Shown here: positions 1-7,285 of the stretch, piece by piece
Layout of the letters: each line of letters begins with the position of its first letter
Position numbering within the stretch: position 1 is the stretch's first letter
From: CAZAMP01 sp964486455
Lineage (GTDB): Bacteria > Eisenbacteria > RBG-16-71-46 > CAZAMP01
Length of the DNA: 17,016 nt
NCBI GenBank assembly: GCA_964486455.1
Contig: CAZAMP010000069.1
Span: 1-17,016, forward strand
Direction: 5' to 3'
Program-made: the position numbers and the translations under genes
Notes under the pieces: generated by a model
What the model was told of the DNA's origin: nothing
Databases searched by the model: none
The model's input: the letters and a program-made list of their open reading frames with translations, nothing else

Positions 1-228
1 CACGGAGACGTAGGCATCCGCCTGGCTCCTGACCACGCGCGTCCGCTTCGGACCCGGGTCGATCCAGAGAGCGGCGATGCCCGCCTCACGAGCTTTGTCC
101 AGCGCCGGGGCATCGGGCACGTCGGAGATCACTACCGCGACGCGGCTCTTGATCCGACCATCCCGTGATGCAGCGATGAGGGACGTCATGTTGGAGCCCC
201 TCCCCGATACGAGTACCCCAAGGTTCAC
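1..228 (-). CDS. purN: Phosphoribosylglycinamide formyltransferase, N-terminal part (cut by window edge)
   Basis: The product transfers a formyl group from 10-formyl-tetrahydrofolate to glycinamide ribonucleotide, the third step of purine synthesis, in the cytoplasm. Only the first 76 residues are inside the window; the gene continues past base 1. Seen: the protein opens MNLGVLVSGRGSNMTSLI, the PurN nucleotide-binding strand with the phosphate-binding GSN, followed by the family segment ISDVPDAPALDKAREAGI. I chose the GTG at 228 because it gives the usual PurN start (hydrophobic strand at once), has GGGAGGG at 233-239 as ribosome binding site, and overlaps the comEC stop as GTGA (225-228), implying translational coupling to comEC. 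The catalytic His and Asp lie beyond the edge and cannot be checked. PurN is the best fit; a distant formyltransferase relative is much less likely. Confidence 0.88.
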   Translation of the reverse strand, partial: MNLGVLVSGRGSNMTSLIAASRDGRIKSRVAVVISDVPDAPALDKAREAGIAALWIDPGPKRTRVVRSQADAYVSV

Positions 229-2537
229 GGCACCCTCCCGTGCAGTCGTGTCGGACGTGTGAAGGACTGATCGGACCTGTTCGGGGTTTCTAACATAGGG
301 TCCAAAACCACGCAAGCCAGGCGCCTCCAGCGACCCCACCAGCGCTCAACGATGAGGCGATTTTCCGCCATCCGGAGCCGAATCGCCCCCACCTCGTCTG
401 TTCGGTAGACGGCATTTCGGCCGATGGCGAGGCGGCGAATCGTGCCGGCTGGAACGTCCCGCCCACACGAGATCAGCGAAAGACGCGGTCGAACGGCGTG
501 AATGAACGGCTCCGAGGTGGCATTGCCGCTGCCGTGATGCGCGACTTTCAGGACATCCGCCGTCAGCGCGTCGGGCCCGGATCGCTCCAGGAGTCGGGCC
601 TCACCCTCCCCCTCGAGATCACCCGTGAGCAAGAGCGTGACACCATGCCAGTTCAGGCGCGCAACCAGCGACCTCTCGTTGTCGGGCAAGTCCGCGTCGG
701 ACGCCGTCGGGTGCAGGCAGATCATCTCCCCGGATGATGCGCGCCATAGGGTGTCCCCTCGGGTGACGGTACGGACTGAGACGTCCTCGGCGAGCGGGTA
801 ACGCTCACTCAGGGCGTCGACCTCCGTGACGGGAACCACGATCTCACCAACGATCCCGAGGCGGAGAAGTTCCGGGACCCCTCCATCGTGGTCCGCATCC
901 GGATGCGTGACCAAAAGCCTGACATCGTTCGCCCGAAGCGCGCGGAGCCCGCGCGCTAGGGCGGAGACCCGCTCCGGCCGCCCCGTGTCGATCAGCCAAT
1001 CGTCCCCGTTCGGAAGACGCAACAGCAGGGCATCGCCGGCTCCGACATCGAAGAGAACCAGCTCAGGGATCGCGCCGCGTTCCGGCCGAGAGCAAAGCGA
1101 TAGGATTGAACACGCGACAAGAACAGCGGATGAGCACCACCCGGGCCATCGCGCCCTCCACGCCGTCGCTCCGGCCGTCCCCAGGAACACGAGGGCCAAC
1201 GCGCTCTCGGGTGGGATGTCGATGGCGGGCGCGGGAAGGCGAAGATCCGCGATCCTGAGCAGTAGCTCCAGCCCCACCCAGCCGGCGGAGAAGCACAGCT
1301 CGCTGACGACGGGAAGCGGCGAGATCAGTAGCCCGATGAAGCCGGGAATGATCGCCGCCGCCACGAGTAGGCCACCAGGAATCGAGTAGAGGACACCTCC
1401 GAGCGGCACCGCTCCGAAGCATGCGGCGACGACCGGAAACGTCGCCGCGGCGGCGGCCACCGAGATGCTCAGCCACGTCGCCGGACGCCGCCAGAGACGC
1501 CGGACGCGACGCCGCCGCGCTCGCGTGACGACAAGCAGGATCCCGCCCGTCGCGAGGTACGAGAGCGCGTAGCCGGGCCGTGTCACCTCGGCGGGGTTCA
1601 TTGCGCTCGTCACGAGAAGCGTGATCGACAGAATGTTCATCGGGTCGACGCGTCGCCGCACCGAGAAGAACAGAAGCGCCAACACGCCCATCATGACGGC
1701 GCGAACGACCGACCCGCCGGCGCCCGCGATCGGAGCATAGAACACCAGGAGCGCCCCGACGATCGGTCCCCACGTTCTTCCGGCTGGGCGAAGCGTTCTC
1801 GCAACCGCGATGATGAGCCCCGCGATCAATCCGACATGCATCCCGCTGATCGCAAGAAGATGTGATAGCCCGAGCGAGCGGAAGGCTTCCGTAATCCGGG
1901 GATCCAGACCGGATCGATCCCCCACAAGTAGCGCCCGCGCAAGAGCGCGATGCTGTCCGCTGTACGCGTCTCCAAGTCGCGCGCGAAGATGGTAGCGAAT
2001 CCGATGGAAGGTGCCGGGAAGCGTCCGGGCCTGATCCCTAACAAAGATCGCATCCGTCCCCTTGGCCCGAACCAGGGGAACGCTCTCCCGAGGCATCGTG
2101 CGGCCGGGGTCTCCCCCACGCGCCCGTAGCGGCTCCGCATATACTGTCACATGCGACCCCGGCGAAGGTGGATCACCGGGCGTGAGGACCCGGACCTTCC
2201 GCCCGTCTCCGTCGATAAGCGTGAACAGCCCGCCCGATCGCGTCCAGGCCGCCGTCTCTACATCTCCATCGAGGAGGACCCGCTCGGGGAGGTTTGCCGC
2301 GACCGGAGCCGGCGGCGGCAAACAACGTCCTGCCGCGCACCCGTGAGCAAGCCCCGCGGCGCAAAACGCAAGGAGGATCGCGCACGTCCGCGCCCGAACG
2401 TGACGCCCCGCCAGCGCCGCTCCGGCCACGAGCAGAAGCGGCCAGCCGGCCACATCCCGGCCCACGAGGATCCCCATGACGAAAGCGCAAGCCGGCCAAG
2501 TCATTGGCGCGCTGGGTGCCTGAGAAGCTCTCTTCAC
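225..2537 (-). CDS. comEC: ComEC/Rec2-type DNA uptake channel with metallo-beta-lactamase domain
   Basis: Inner-membrane channel that passes single-stranded DNA into the cell during natural transformation. Seen in 770 residues: N-terminal hydrophobic segments (about 10-70), a periplasmic OB-like region (about 85-170), then the Competence core with the signature run SLGLSHLLAISGMHVGL at 221-237 and multiple membrane helices to about 480, then a metallo-beta-lactamase domain (about 490-730) with THPDADHDGG at 544-553, LLTGD at 636-640 and AHHGS at 666-670. This is the full three-part ComEC architecture at normal length. The start is uncertain: GTG at 2537 gives the longest form but lacks a clear ribosome binding site, and the ATG at residue 12 (2504) is possible. 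Odd: the GHP histidine usual near the end of the nuclease-like domain is not recognisable (around 690-700). It is coupled to purN by GTGA and divergent from the ArsR-like gene. Confidence 0.93.
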   Translation of the reverse strand: MKRASQAPSAPMTWPACAFVMGILVGRDVAGWPLLLVAGAALAGRHVRARTCAILLAFCAAGLAHGCAAGRCLPPPAPVAANLPERVLLDGDVETAAWTRSGGLFTLIDGDGRKVRVLTPGDPPSPGSHVTVYAEPLRARGGDPGRTMPRESVPLVRAKGTDAIFVRDQARTLPGTFHRIRYHLRARLGDAYSGQHRALARALLVGDRSGLDPRITEAFRSLGLSHLLAISGMHVGLIAGLIIAVARTLRPAGRTWGPIVGALLVFYAPIAGAGGSVVRAVMMGVLALLFFSVRRRVDPMNILSITLLVTSAMNPAEVTRPGYALSYLATGGILLVVTRARRRRVRRLWRRPATWLSISVAAAAATFPVVAACFGAVPLGGVLYSIPGGLLVAAAIIPGFIGLLISPLPVVSELCFSAGWVGLELLLRIADLRLPAPAIDIPPESALALVFLGTAGATAWRARWPGWCSSAVLVACSILSLCSRPERGAIPELVLFDVGAGDALLLRLPNGDDWLIDTGRPERVSALARGLRALRANDVRLLVTHPDADHDGGVPELLRLGIVGEIVVPVTEVDALSERYPLAEDVSVRTVTRGDTLWRASSGEMICLHPTASDADLPDNERSLVARLNWHGVTLLLTGDLEGEGEARLLERSGPDALTADVLKVAHHGSGNATSEPFIHAVRPRLSLISCGRDVPAGTIRRLAIGRNAVYRTDEVGAIRLRMAENRLIVERWWGRWRRLACVVLDPMLETPNRSDQSFTRPTRLHGRVP

Positions 2538-2562
2538 GTCATCGCCGAACTCGTGCTAAACT
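2533..2562 (+). promoter_or_regulatory. Predicted sigma70-type promoter of the ArsR-like gene
   Basis: TTCACG (2533-2538) and TAAACT (2557-2562) are 18 bases apart, and TGC just before the -10 makes an extended -10. Transcription would start near 2569, leaving a leader of about 20 bases before the ATG at 2591. The -35 lies over the comEC GTG start, so occupancy here could also affect comEC. This is a prediction from pattern only. Confidence 0.4.
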
Positions 2563-2590
2563 ACCAGGGCTAAGGTGAGAGGAGAGTGAA

Positions 2591-2956
2591 ATGACACAAG
2601 GCTTGCCAGCCGCAGCGACGAGTGCCCGTGCCGATACAAGCCCGCATCGAGACGTCGTCCGATCCGCCGTCGGCGTACTGAAGGCGGTCGGGCACCCTCT
2701 TCGCTTCCGTATCGTGGAATTGCTAACCCGACAGAGCCGTCTGTCGGTCACGGAACTGTGCTCTGTCCTCAAGACGAGACAGCCGATCATCTCTCAGCAG
2801 CTGTCGATCCTCCGCCGGCACGAAGTCGTGAAGGGTTTTCGGGATGGGAATCGCGTTCTCTATTCGCTGCAGCACGACTGCGTCGGCGAAATCGTCCGGC
2901 TGTTGAAATCCAACCACGAACAATGGGGAATCGAATCGGGAGAGTTGCGACAGTAG
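2591..2956 (+). CDS. ArsR/SmtB-type winged-helix transcriptional regulator
   Basis: A 121-residue DNA-binding protein. Seen: VGVLKAVGHPLRFRIVELL at 27-45 is the ArsR N-terminal helix pair, and LSVTELCSVLKTRQPIISQQ at 51-70 followed by LSILRRHEVVKGFRDGNRVLYSL is the helix-turn-helix and beta-wing. The ATG is supported by GAGAGGAGAG immediately upstream. The classical metal site ELCVCDL of ArsR/SmtB is not kept: only Cys57 occurs in the recognition-helix region and one more Cys at 97. The inducer is therefore probably not a metal bound in the classical alpha3 site, though a two-Cys redox or alternative metal site cannot be excluded. It is divergent from comEC and convergent with the EamA exporter, which are the nearest candidate targets. 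Family assignment is confident; the regulon is unknown. Confidence 0.87.
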   Translation: MTQGLPAAATSARADTSPHRDVVRSAVGVLKAVGHPLRFRIVELLTRQSRLSVTELCSVLKTRQPIISQQLSILRRHEVVKGFRDGNRVLYSLQHDCVGEIVRLLKSNHEQWGIESGELRQ

Positions 2957-3001
2957 TCGGGCGGATCGAGCTTCACGAACCACCCATGTGACGCTGCGGT
3001 C

Positions 3002-3037
3002 GGGCGTCCGTCCGATCGTGAGCGACGGCTTCCGCCC
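3002..3037. terminator. Possible bidirectional hairpin between convergent genes
   Basis: GGGCG-T-CCGTC (3002-3012) can pair with GACGG-CTTC-CGCCC (3024-3037), two 5-bp GC stems separated by a small internal loop. It sits between the convergent ArsR-like and EamA genes. There is no T-tract on either side, so a classical intrinsic terminator is not shown. Confidence 0.25.
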
Positions 3038-3042
3038 ACACG

Positions 3043-3936
3043 TCACGTTACCACGGTGTCCGGTCCGTCACCACCCTTCCCCAATGCCACGATCACCGCA
3101 ACGATGATCACCCCGACGGCCATGGCTCGGGTCGGGGGAACGCTCTCGCCAAGGAAGAGCCACGCCAAGGCGGTCGCCACCGGCACCTCCCCCAGAATCG
3201 CCACGGAGACCTTGGGTGCCGACAGATGGCGGAGGGCGCGGTTGATGAGAGTGTGTCCGACCCCTTGTGGAATGAGAGCAAGGAGGAGCAGGAGGAGGTA
3301 GGTTTCCGCCGCGTACCCGAATACGGGAAGTCTCATCCCCAGCACGACGATCACCATGATCACAGCCGCCGTCGTGTAGGAGACGGTGACGTAGGGCCAG
3401 AGAGGCGTGTGGGTACGCGCGAGGCGTCCACAGAGGAAGTAGAACGACACGAACAGACAGCCGGCGAACGCGAGCCCGTCGCCGAAGAGAGATCCCTCTT
3501 TCCCAATGCTCTGGTCCAAGGTCGCCAACCAGATGATCCCGCCCAGTCCGATCACGATCCCGATCACGGTTCGTCGATCAACCCGCTCTCCCAGGAAGCA
3601 ACGAGATCCCAGCGCCACGAAGAGCGGGTGAGCCGTAACCAAGGCGAGCGAGCTCGCGACGTTCGTGTGGGAGAGCGAGGCGATCCATGTCGCGAAGTGG
3701 CCGGCGAGCAGAATCCCAGACAGGACGGCCAGTGCCAGCGGCCTTCCCCGCAGTTGCGCCAGCTTCTTTCGTTGGGAGGGGTGAATCGCCGGTGTGAGCA
3801 GAAGGAGGCTGCCGAGGAACAGCCGATAGGCGGCGATGACGAGTGCGGGCGCCTCCGATGCGCCTCGGATGAGCACGGCGGCCGTCGATATCGCCAGCAC
3901 GGCGATCGACATCAGGCCCATTTCTCGCCGATTCAT
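3043..3936 (-). CDS. EamA/DMT-family membrane exporter
   Basis: A drug/metabolite transporter superfamily protein, 297 residues, the usual length for a 10-helix carrier with two EamA repeats. Seen: ten hydrophobic segments; repeat 1 begins MGLMSIAVLAISTAAVLIRG and contains the ISTAAVLIRG/YRLFLGSLLLL signature of the first two helices; repeat 2 spans about 150-285 and ends in the typical GE-containing segment VSVAILGEVPVATALAWLFLGE. Members of this family export amino acids, nucleosides, or other metabolites at the inner membrane; the substrate cannot be read from sequence. The ATG at 3936 has GGTGGGG at 3941-3947. It lies 28 bases after the beta-barrel gene and is probably the last gene of the operon starting at the dipeptidase. 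It could export a product of peptide or nucleotide breakdown, but that is inference from position. Confidence 0.9.
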   Translation of the reverse strand: MNRREMGLMSIAVLAISTAAVLIRGASEAPALVIAAYRLFLGSLLLLTPAIHPSQRKKLAQLRGRPLALAVLSGILLAGHFATWIASLSHTNVASSLALVTAHPLFVALGSRCFLGERVDRRTVIGIVIGLGGIIWLATLDQSIGKEGSLFGDGLAFAGCLFVSFYFLCGRLARTHTPLWPYVTVSYTTAAVIMVIVVLGMRLPVFGYAAETYLLLLLLALIPQGVGHTLINRALRHLSAPKVSVAILGEVPVATALAWLFLGESVPPTRAMAVGVIIVAVIVALGKGGDGPDTVVT

Positions 3937-3964
3937 CGATCCCCACCCACCCGGCAGTGGTTCG

Positions 3965-4657
3965 CTAGAGTGACATCCTGATCGCCGCCGCCACCCGGTC
4001 GAGTGTATTCACCTGATCCACCGAGAATGTCGCCCTGAAGCGATACCGCGTCACGAACCCGAATCGATCGCTCATCGCCACCACCACGCCGAGGTCGAAG
4101 TGTACGGACGGATCCGTATGCGTTTCGATGAGGATCTCGCTTCTCTCAGTACCTGACGAACTCACGAACATGATCGTCTCGTCGACCTCGCCGAATCGAA
4201 CAAGGCCGGCCCCGATTCCCACGGTGGGCAGCAGGCCCTCAGACCTCAGTCGGGCCTCCAGGCCCAATGAGATCGAACCGGTGGAGGGGGTGCCGATATC
4301 CGCGGTCACCCGTCCGACTTCGCTCCGCCAGGTTGTACCGGAGCCCTTTGAGTAGCCCAACGCGAGACGCACTCCCAAGCGATCGGAGAGTGTGCGGCCA
4401 AGCGATGCGCCGAGCACGAGATCGTGCGTCGACGTGGTGCTACCCCGTGGGATCCCTTCCACGGTTGGCTTGTAGAAAGAGATCCCCCCTTCAAGCTCGA
4501 CGTCCCAGGCTCGGTCGCGCATCTCCGTCTCATCGCCCTGACAGGGCGGCGGCGAGGCGACGAACAGAACGGCCACAAAGACGACGGGCCACCCGCCGAG
4601 ACAGGCTCTTCTTCGGCTCCCAGCGGTTCGGCTTCGCTTCTCAATCATGCGTGCCAT
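3965..4657 (-). CDS. Predicted outer-membrane beta-barrel protein
   Basis: A 230-residue secreted protein of unknown specific function. Seen: a basic N-terminus (KRSRTAGSRRR), a hydrophobic core GGWPVVFVAVLFVAS and a plausible cleavage region near residues 38-42, which together form a signal peptide. The mature part alternates short amphipathic strands with turns (WDVELEGGISFYKPT, LGASLGRTLSDRLGVRLALGYSKGSGT, LPTVGIGAGLVRFGE, HFDLGVVVAMSDRFGFVTRYRFRA), resembling small 8-stranded barrels of the OmpA/OmpW/opacity type. The C-terminus IRMSL differs slightly from the usual terminal aromatic. The ATG at 4657 is preferred because AGGACGG (4661-4667) precedes it and overlaps the stop of the 5'-nucleotidase gene; an ATG three codons on is the alternative. 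It is in the dipeptidase operon, with an 8-base gap upstream. Barrel class is inferred from strand pattern, not a family motif. Confidence 0.72.
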   Translation of the reverse strand: MARMIEKRSRTAGSRRRACLGGWPVVFVAVLFVASPPPCQGDETEMRDRAWDVELEGGISFYKPTVEGIPRGSTTSTHDLVLGASLGRTLSDRLGVRLALGYSKGSGTTWRSEVGRVTADIGTPSTGSISLGLEARLRSEGLLPTVGIGAGLVRFGEVDETIMFVSSSGTERSEILIETHTDPSVHFDLGVVVAMSDRFGFVTRYRFRATFSVDQVNTLDRVAAAIRMSL

Positions 4658-4665
4658 CGTCCGTC

Positions 4666-6144
4666 CTATTGCACCATCTCGTGAGGCAGAAACTCCCGAG
4701 GGGGCTTGTAGTACTTGTTCACCGGGTAGTGAAAGAAATTAGACGCCCGGCTAGTGTAAATGCACGCGAAACGCGCCACCTGGGCCCCGAAGCGGCTGAT
4801 CGTCGTGCCGTCCTTGAACAGCCGGCCCCAGTTCCGGTTGTGGATCGCGTCCGCGGCGTCGCGGCTCTCCTCCATGCGCGCCAGCGCTCGCGCGATGCGT
4901 CGATCCAGGTTGCGTAGACCCTTCTTCAAGCGCTTCAGCTCATCGCGCAGCCGTCGCGTGTCGTGGCCCTCCGTTTCCTGAACATGGATGCGCTTCACGA
5001 GCGCCACCACGTCTATTTCGATCGAGTCCCGCTCCGCGATCAAGCGATCCAGCTTACGCTCGGCGTTTCGCGCAACCTGATCGAAGCGCTCTGCGCGAAC
5101 CTGGCTCGCCACTTCATCCTCGAGCTCCTGGATGATCATGGCGGTGCGCCAGCCGCTGGTCCGCTTGGAACGAAGAATATCGCCATAGGTATGATCACCA
5201 AAGTAGAGAATCTCTCCTCCGTGCGCCCCCAGGAGCGACTCGAAGTCGGAGGCGTTCCCGCCGGTGAAGATGCGCCCTTCGTCGCCGCGCGCAGCGGAGC
5301 GCCCCTCCTGCGGACCCTCCGCGTGTCGGGGCGGGGCGTCCGTGACGAAGAACGCCGGCTTCTGGGCACTGGTGACGATGAAATCGAAATAATCGCGCCA
5401 AGACGCGTATCGGGGGAGCTTCGCGTCTAGGAGAATCCCCATCACCACATCGGTAAACCAGAGCTCGGAATTGGTGAGCAGAAACAACTGCTTGCCGTGA
5501 CGCCGAAACTTGTCCAGCGTCAGCGCCAAGGTATCGTCCGGTACGACGTAGCGTTCCGGTTCGCCCGCGATGGCGTTCTTGATCGATCCGTCGGCGTGAG
5601 CCTCGTCGATACACTCGCGCACGTCCGCGTAGAGCTGAGCGTAGTCGATCTCGCCGCCTCCCCGTTTCGATTCGACGTGATCCACCAGCTGCGCGTAGAG
5701 GGCAACTTCGGGAAGAGAGAAGAGCGTGTCCACGCTGGCGAAGTCCGGAGACGAGAGGGGGATCTTCTCCCCCGTGTAGAGCTCTTTTCTCGGCGCGCTC
5801 GGCACCGGTTTCAGTCCGTGGAACGCGCGGGAGACGTAGTTGTGTCGGTCCATCTTCAGGATGTTCCCGTTTCGCTTGTCGACGACGAGCCCGCGGATCG
5901 CGAAGTCGTGATCATAATCGAAATCGAGCACTTGCCGATCGTGCCCCTTCGACTCCACGAGCTTGGCGCGGGCGATCTCGAACGCCAGCGTCTCGAAACG
6001 GTCCGCGTGATAGATGGCCAGGGTGTGGTCCATGTCGAAGCCGATCAGCTTGACGCTCGACATCCTCAGATTCCGGTTGACGAACACCCTTGAAGTTACT
6101 GGGGTATCGCGCGTTACCCGCCGCCTTGATCTGCGCGCGCTCAT
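4666..6144 (-). CDS. HAD-IG family 5'-nucleotidase (cytosolic purine 5'-nucleotidase-like)
   Basis: A 492-residue cytoplasmic phosphatase of the NT5C2-like group, expected to dephosphorylate purine mononucleotides such as IMP or GMP. Seen: VFVNRNLR just before HAD motif I, FDMDHTLA with Asp37 and Asp39; LLTNS (222-226) as motif II; QKP with Lys262 as motif III; YFGDHTYGDI with Asp317 and Asp322 as motif IV; a charged coiled-coil segment at about 350-425; and the family C-terminus with YYKPPREFLPHE. I start it at the ATG at 6144, not at the longer open frame reaching 6369: 6144 forms an ATGA overlap with the dipeptidase stop, has AAGGGGAT-like sequence at 6152-6159, and the 75 extra residues upstream are low-complexity Arg-rich shadow of the dipeptidase gene. 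It is translationally coupled to the dipeptidase. The assignment to the family is firm; the preferred nucleotide is not. Confidence 0.9.
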   Translation of the reverse strand: MSARRSRRRVTRDTPVTSRVFVNRNLRMSSVKLIGFDMDHTLAIYHADRFETLAFEIARAKLVESKGHDRQVLDFDYDHDFAIRGLVVDKRNGNILKMDRHNYVSRAFHGLKPVPSAPRKELYTGEKIPLSSPDFASVDTLFSLPEVALYAQLVDHVESKRGGGEIDYAQLYADVRECIDEAHADGSIKNAIAGEPERYVVPDDTLALTLDKFRRHGKQLFLLTNSELWFTDVVMGILLDAKLPRYASWRDYFDFIVTSAQKPAFFVTDAPPRHAEGPQEGRSAARGDEGRIFTGGNASDFESLLGAHGGEILYFGDHTYGDILRSKRTSGWRTAMIIQELEDEVASQVRAERFDQVARNAERKLDRLIAERDSIEIDVVALVKRIHVQETEGHDTRRLRDELKRLKKGLRNLDRRIARALARMEESRDAADAIHNRNWGRLFKDGTTISRFGAQVARFACIYTSRASNFFHYPVNKYYKPPREFLPHEMVQ

Positions 6145-7142
6145 TCCGCATCCCCTTCCGTTGTCAGTCCCAGACCGCGGAGCGCATTCATTCTCACCAA
6201 ACGCCGTAGCAGGTCGGCCTTGTGCCCGCGACGAAACAGGGCGGCCACGAGATGAGGGATCCGCGCGGCCGTTTCGAGACCCTTCGGTCCGATGGGGATT
6301 CCATCGAAGTCGCTGCCGATCGCGACTCCGTCCCCGCCGGCGACGTTCCAGAGATGCTCGATGTGACACACCGCATCGCCGATCGACGCGTCGCGTCCCG
6401 CCACGCTCAGGAACGGACGATGCAGGTTCACACCGACGACACCGCCTCGATCGGCGACGGAGACAGCCAGCTCGTCGGAGATGTTGCGCGGGTGCGGCCG
6501 CAAAGCCCGGCTCGCTGAGTGAGACGCGATCGGTGGGATCGACGCCCTCGCAATCGCCTCCCTCGCGGCCCGATCAGAGAGATGCGAGACGTCGACCCTT
6601 ATGCCCGCGTCGTCCAAGGCACAAACGAGCGACTCCCCCTCGGTCGTGAGGCCGACGCTTTCGCTCCGTGAGTCTTCCCATGAGGTTGCGTAGCGGTTTC
6701 CCGTATTCCACGTCAGCGTCACGTATCGAGCCGACCACTCCGACAGCTTTTCCACGCGCCTCTCGCCGCCCAGAAGCACACGGGCATCCTCCAGCGCGGG
6801 ATAGAGCGTCACACCGCGCGCGTGGGGCCTCGGGCACGGTGCCACGGTCACCCGCGGATCGTCATCACGCGAGAGCGAGCGGAGATGCGTCATCATTGCG
6901 TTCACTCGCTCCCACGCCCGATCGTTGCCGAGGTACGCCGGGACCCAGATCGCGTAGACGGCGATGCCGACACCGCCCGCGATGAGCTGCTCGGGCCCGG
7001 CCTGAGCGCGCGGGCAATCGAAGAGGTCCTCGCCGTCGAGCGCGTGCTCGAGCGTATCGCAATGCATGTCGACGGCGGGGCAGTCCGCGAGCAGTTCCTT
7101 GGCGGCAACGAGTTCGGATGGGATGAGGGCCTGCATCTTCAC
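6141..7142 (-). CDS. Membrane dipeptidase-like zinc peptidase (M19 family)
   Basis: Binuclear zinc hydrolase of the renal dipeptidase family, which cleaves dipeptides including L,D or L-Xaa-D-Ala types. Seen in 333 residues: VDMHCDTLEH with His27 and Asp29; Glu118 in the YPALEDA segment as the likely bridging ligand; VDVSHLSD with His187; IASHSASRALRPHPRNISDE with His208; and IGSDFDG with Asp278. All metal-binding positions known for the family are therefore present. No signal peptide or anchor is visible, so it is probably cytoplasmic. Start uncertain: GTG at 7142 or ATG at 7136; neither has a good ribosome binding site of its own. The strong site at 7165-7174 instead serves a five-codon ORF that overlaps the GTG as GTGA. 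It is the first full gene of a four-gene operon and overlaps the 5'-nucleotidase by ATGA. Confidence 0.93.
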   Translation of the reverse strand: MKMQALIPSELVAAKELLADCPAVDMHCDTLEHALDGEDLFDCPRAQAGPEQLIAGGVGIAVYAIWVPAYLGNDRAWERVNAMMTHLRSLSRDDDPRVTVAPCPRPHARGVTLYPALEDARVLLGGERRVEKLSEWSARYVTLTWNTGNRYATSWEDSRSESVGLTTEGESLVCALDDAGIRVDVSHLSDRAAREAIARASIPPIASHSASRALRPHPRNISDELAVSVADRGGVVGVNLHRPFLSVAGRDASIGDAVCHIEHLWNVAGGDGVAIGSDFDGIPIGPKGLETAARIPHLVAALFRRGHKADLLRRLVRMNALRGLGLTTEGDAE

Positions 7143-7156
7143 CAGCTACGGCTCAT
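7139..7156 (-). CDS. Five-codon mini-ORF (MSRSW) upstream of the dipeptidase
   Basis: AAAGGAGGGG (7165-7174), an almost ideal ribosome binding site, stands 8 bases before an ATG at 7156 that reads only M-S-R-S-W and then TGA. The TGA overlaps the GTG start of the dipeptidase as GTGA (7139-7142). The layout suggests translation re-initiation or leader-peptide control. The alternative is a one-base error or frameshift in the sequence: adding one base would fuse this start to the dipeptidase frame. Both readings remain open. Confidence 0.35.
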   Translation of the reverse strand: MSRSW

Positions 7157-7226
7157 GGCTCTATCCCCTCCTTTGGGCACGCACTCCGCGTACCCGCGCC
7201 ACGCGTCGGGAGAATCGCAACGCCTA

Positions 7227-7255
7227 ATCATAGGAACTGGGGAGCATGGGAACAA
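7227..7255 (-). promoter_or_regulatory. Predicted sigma70-type promoter of the dipeptidase operon
   Basis: On the minus strand, TTGTTC (7250-7255) and TATGAT (7227-7232) are separated by exactly 17 bases. The -10 matches the consensus at five of six positions. Transcription would begin near 7220, giving a leader of about 65 bases before the mini-ORF ATG. This is the clearest promoter for the minus-strand operon 3043-7142. Confidence 0.5.
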
Positions 7256-7264
7256 GCCACGGCG

Positions 7265-7285
7265 GAAGCCGCCTCAGGCAGCTTC
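7265..7285 (-). terminator. Hairpin spanning the stop codon of the ATPase-like gene
   Basis: Read on the minus strand, GAAGCTGCC pairs with GGCGGCTTC (nine pairs including one T-G wobble) around a three-base loop TGA, which is the stop codon itself. An alternative shorter stem GGCGG/CCGCC uses 7261-7273. No T-rich tract follows, so it may slow ribosomes or transcription or protect the 3' end without being a classical terminator. Confidence 0.3.

Noticed and set aside
3226..3981. 251-codon plus-strand open frame
   Set aside because: Opposite the EamA gene; highly charged composition mirrors hydrophobic codons of the transporter.
6145..6369. 75-codon N-terminal extension of the 5'-nucleotidase
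   Set aside because: Arg-rich, inside the dipeptidase gene, while the ATG at 6144 makes an ATGA overlap and has a ribosome binding site.
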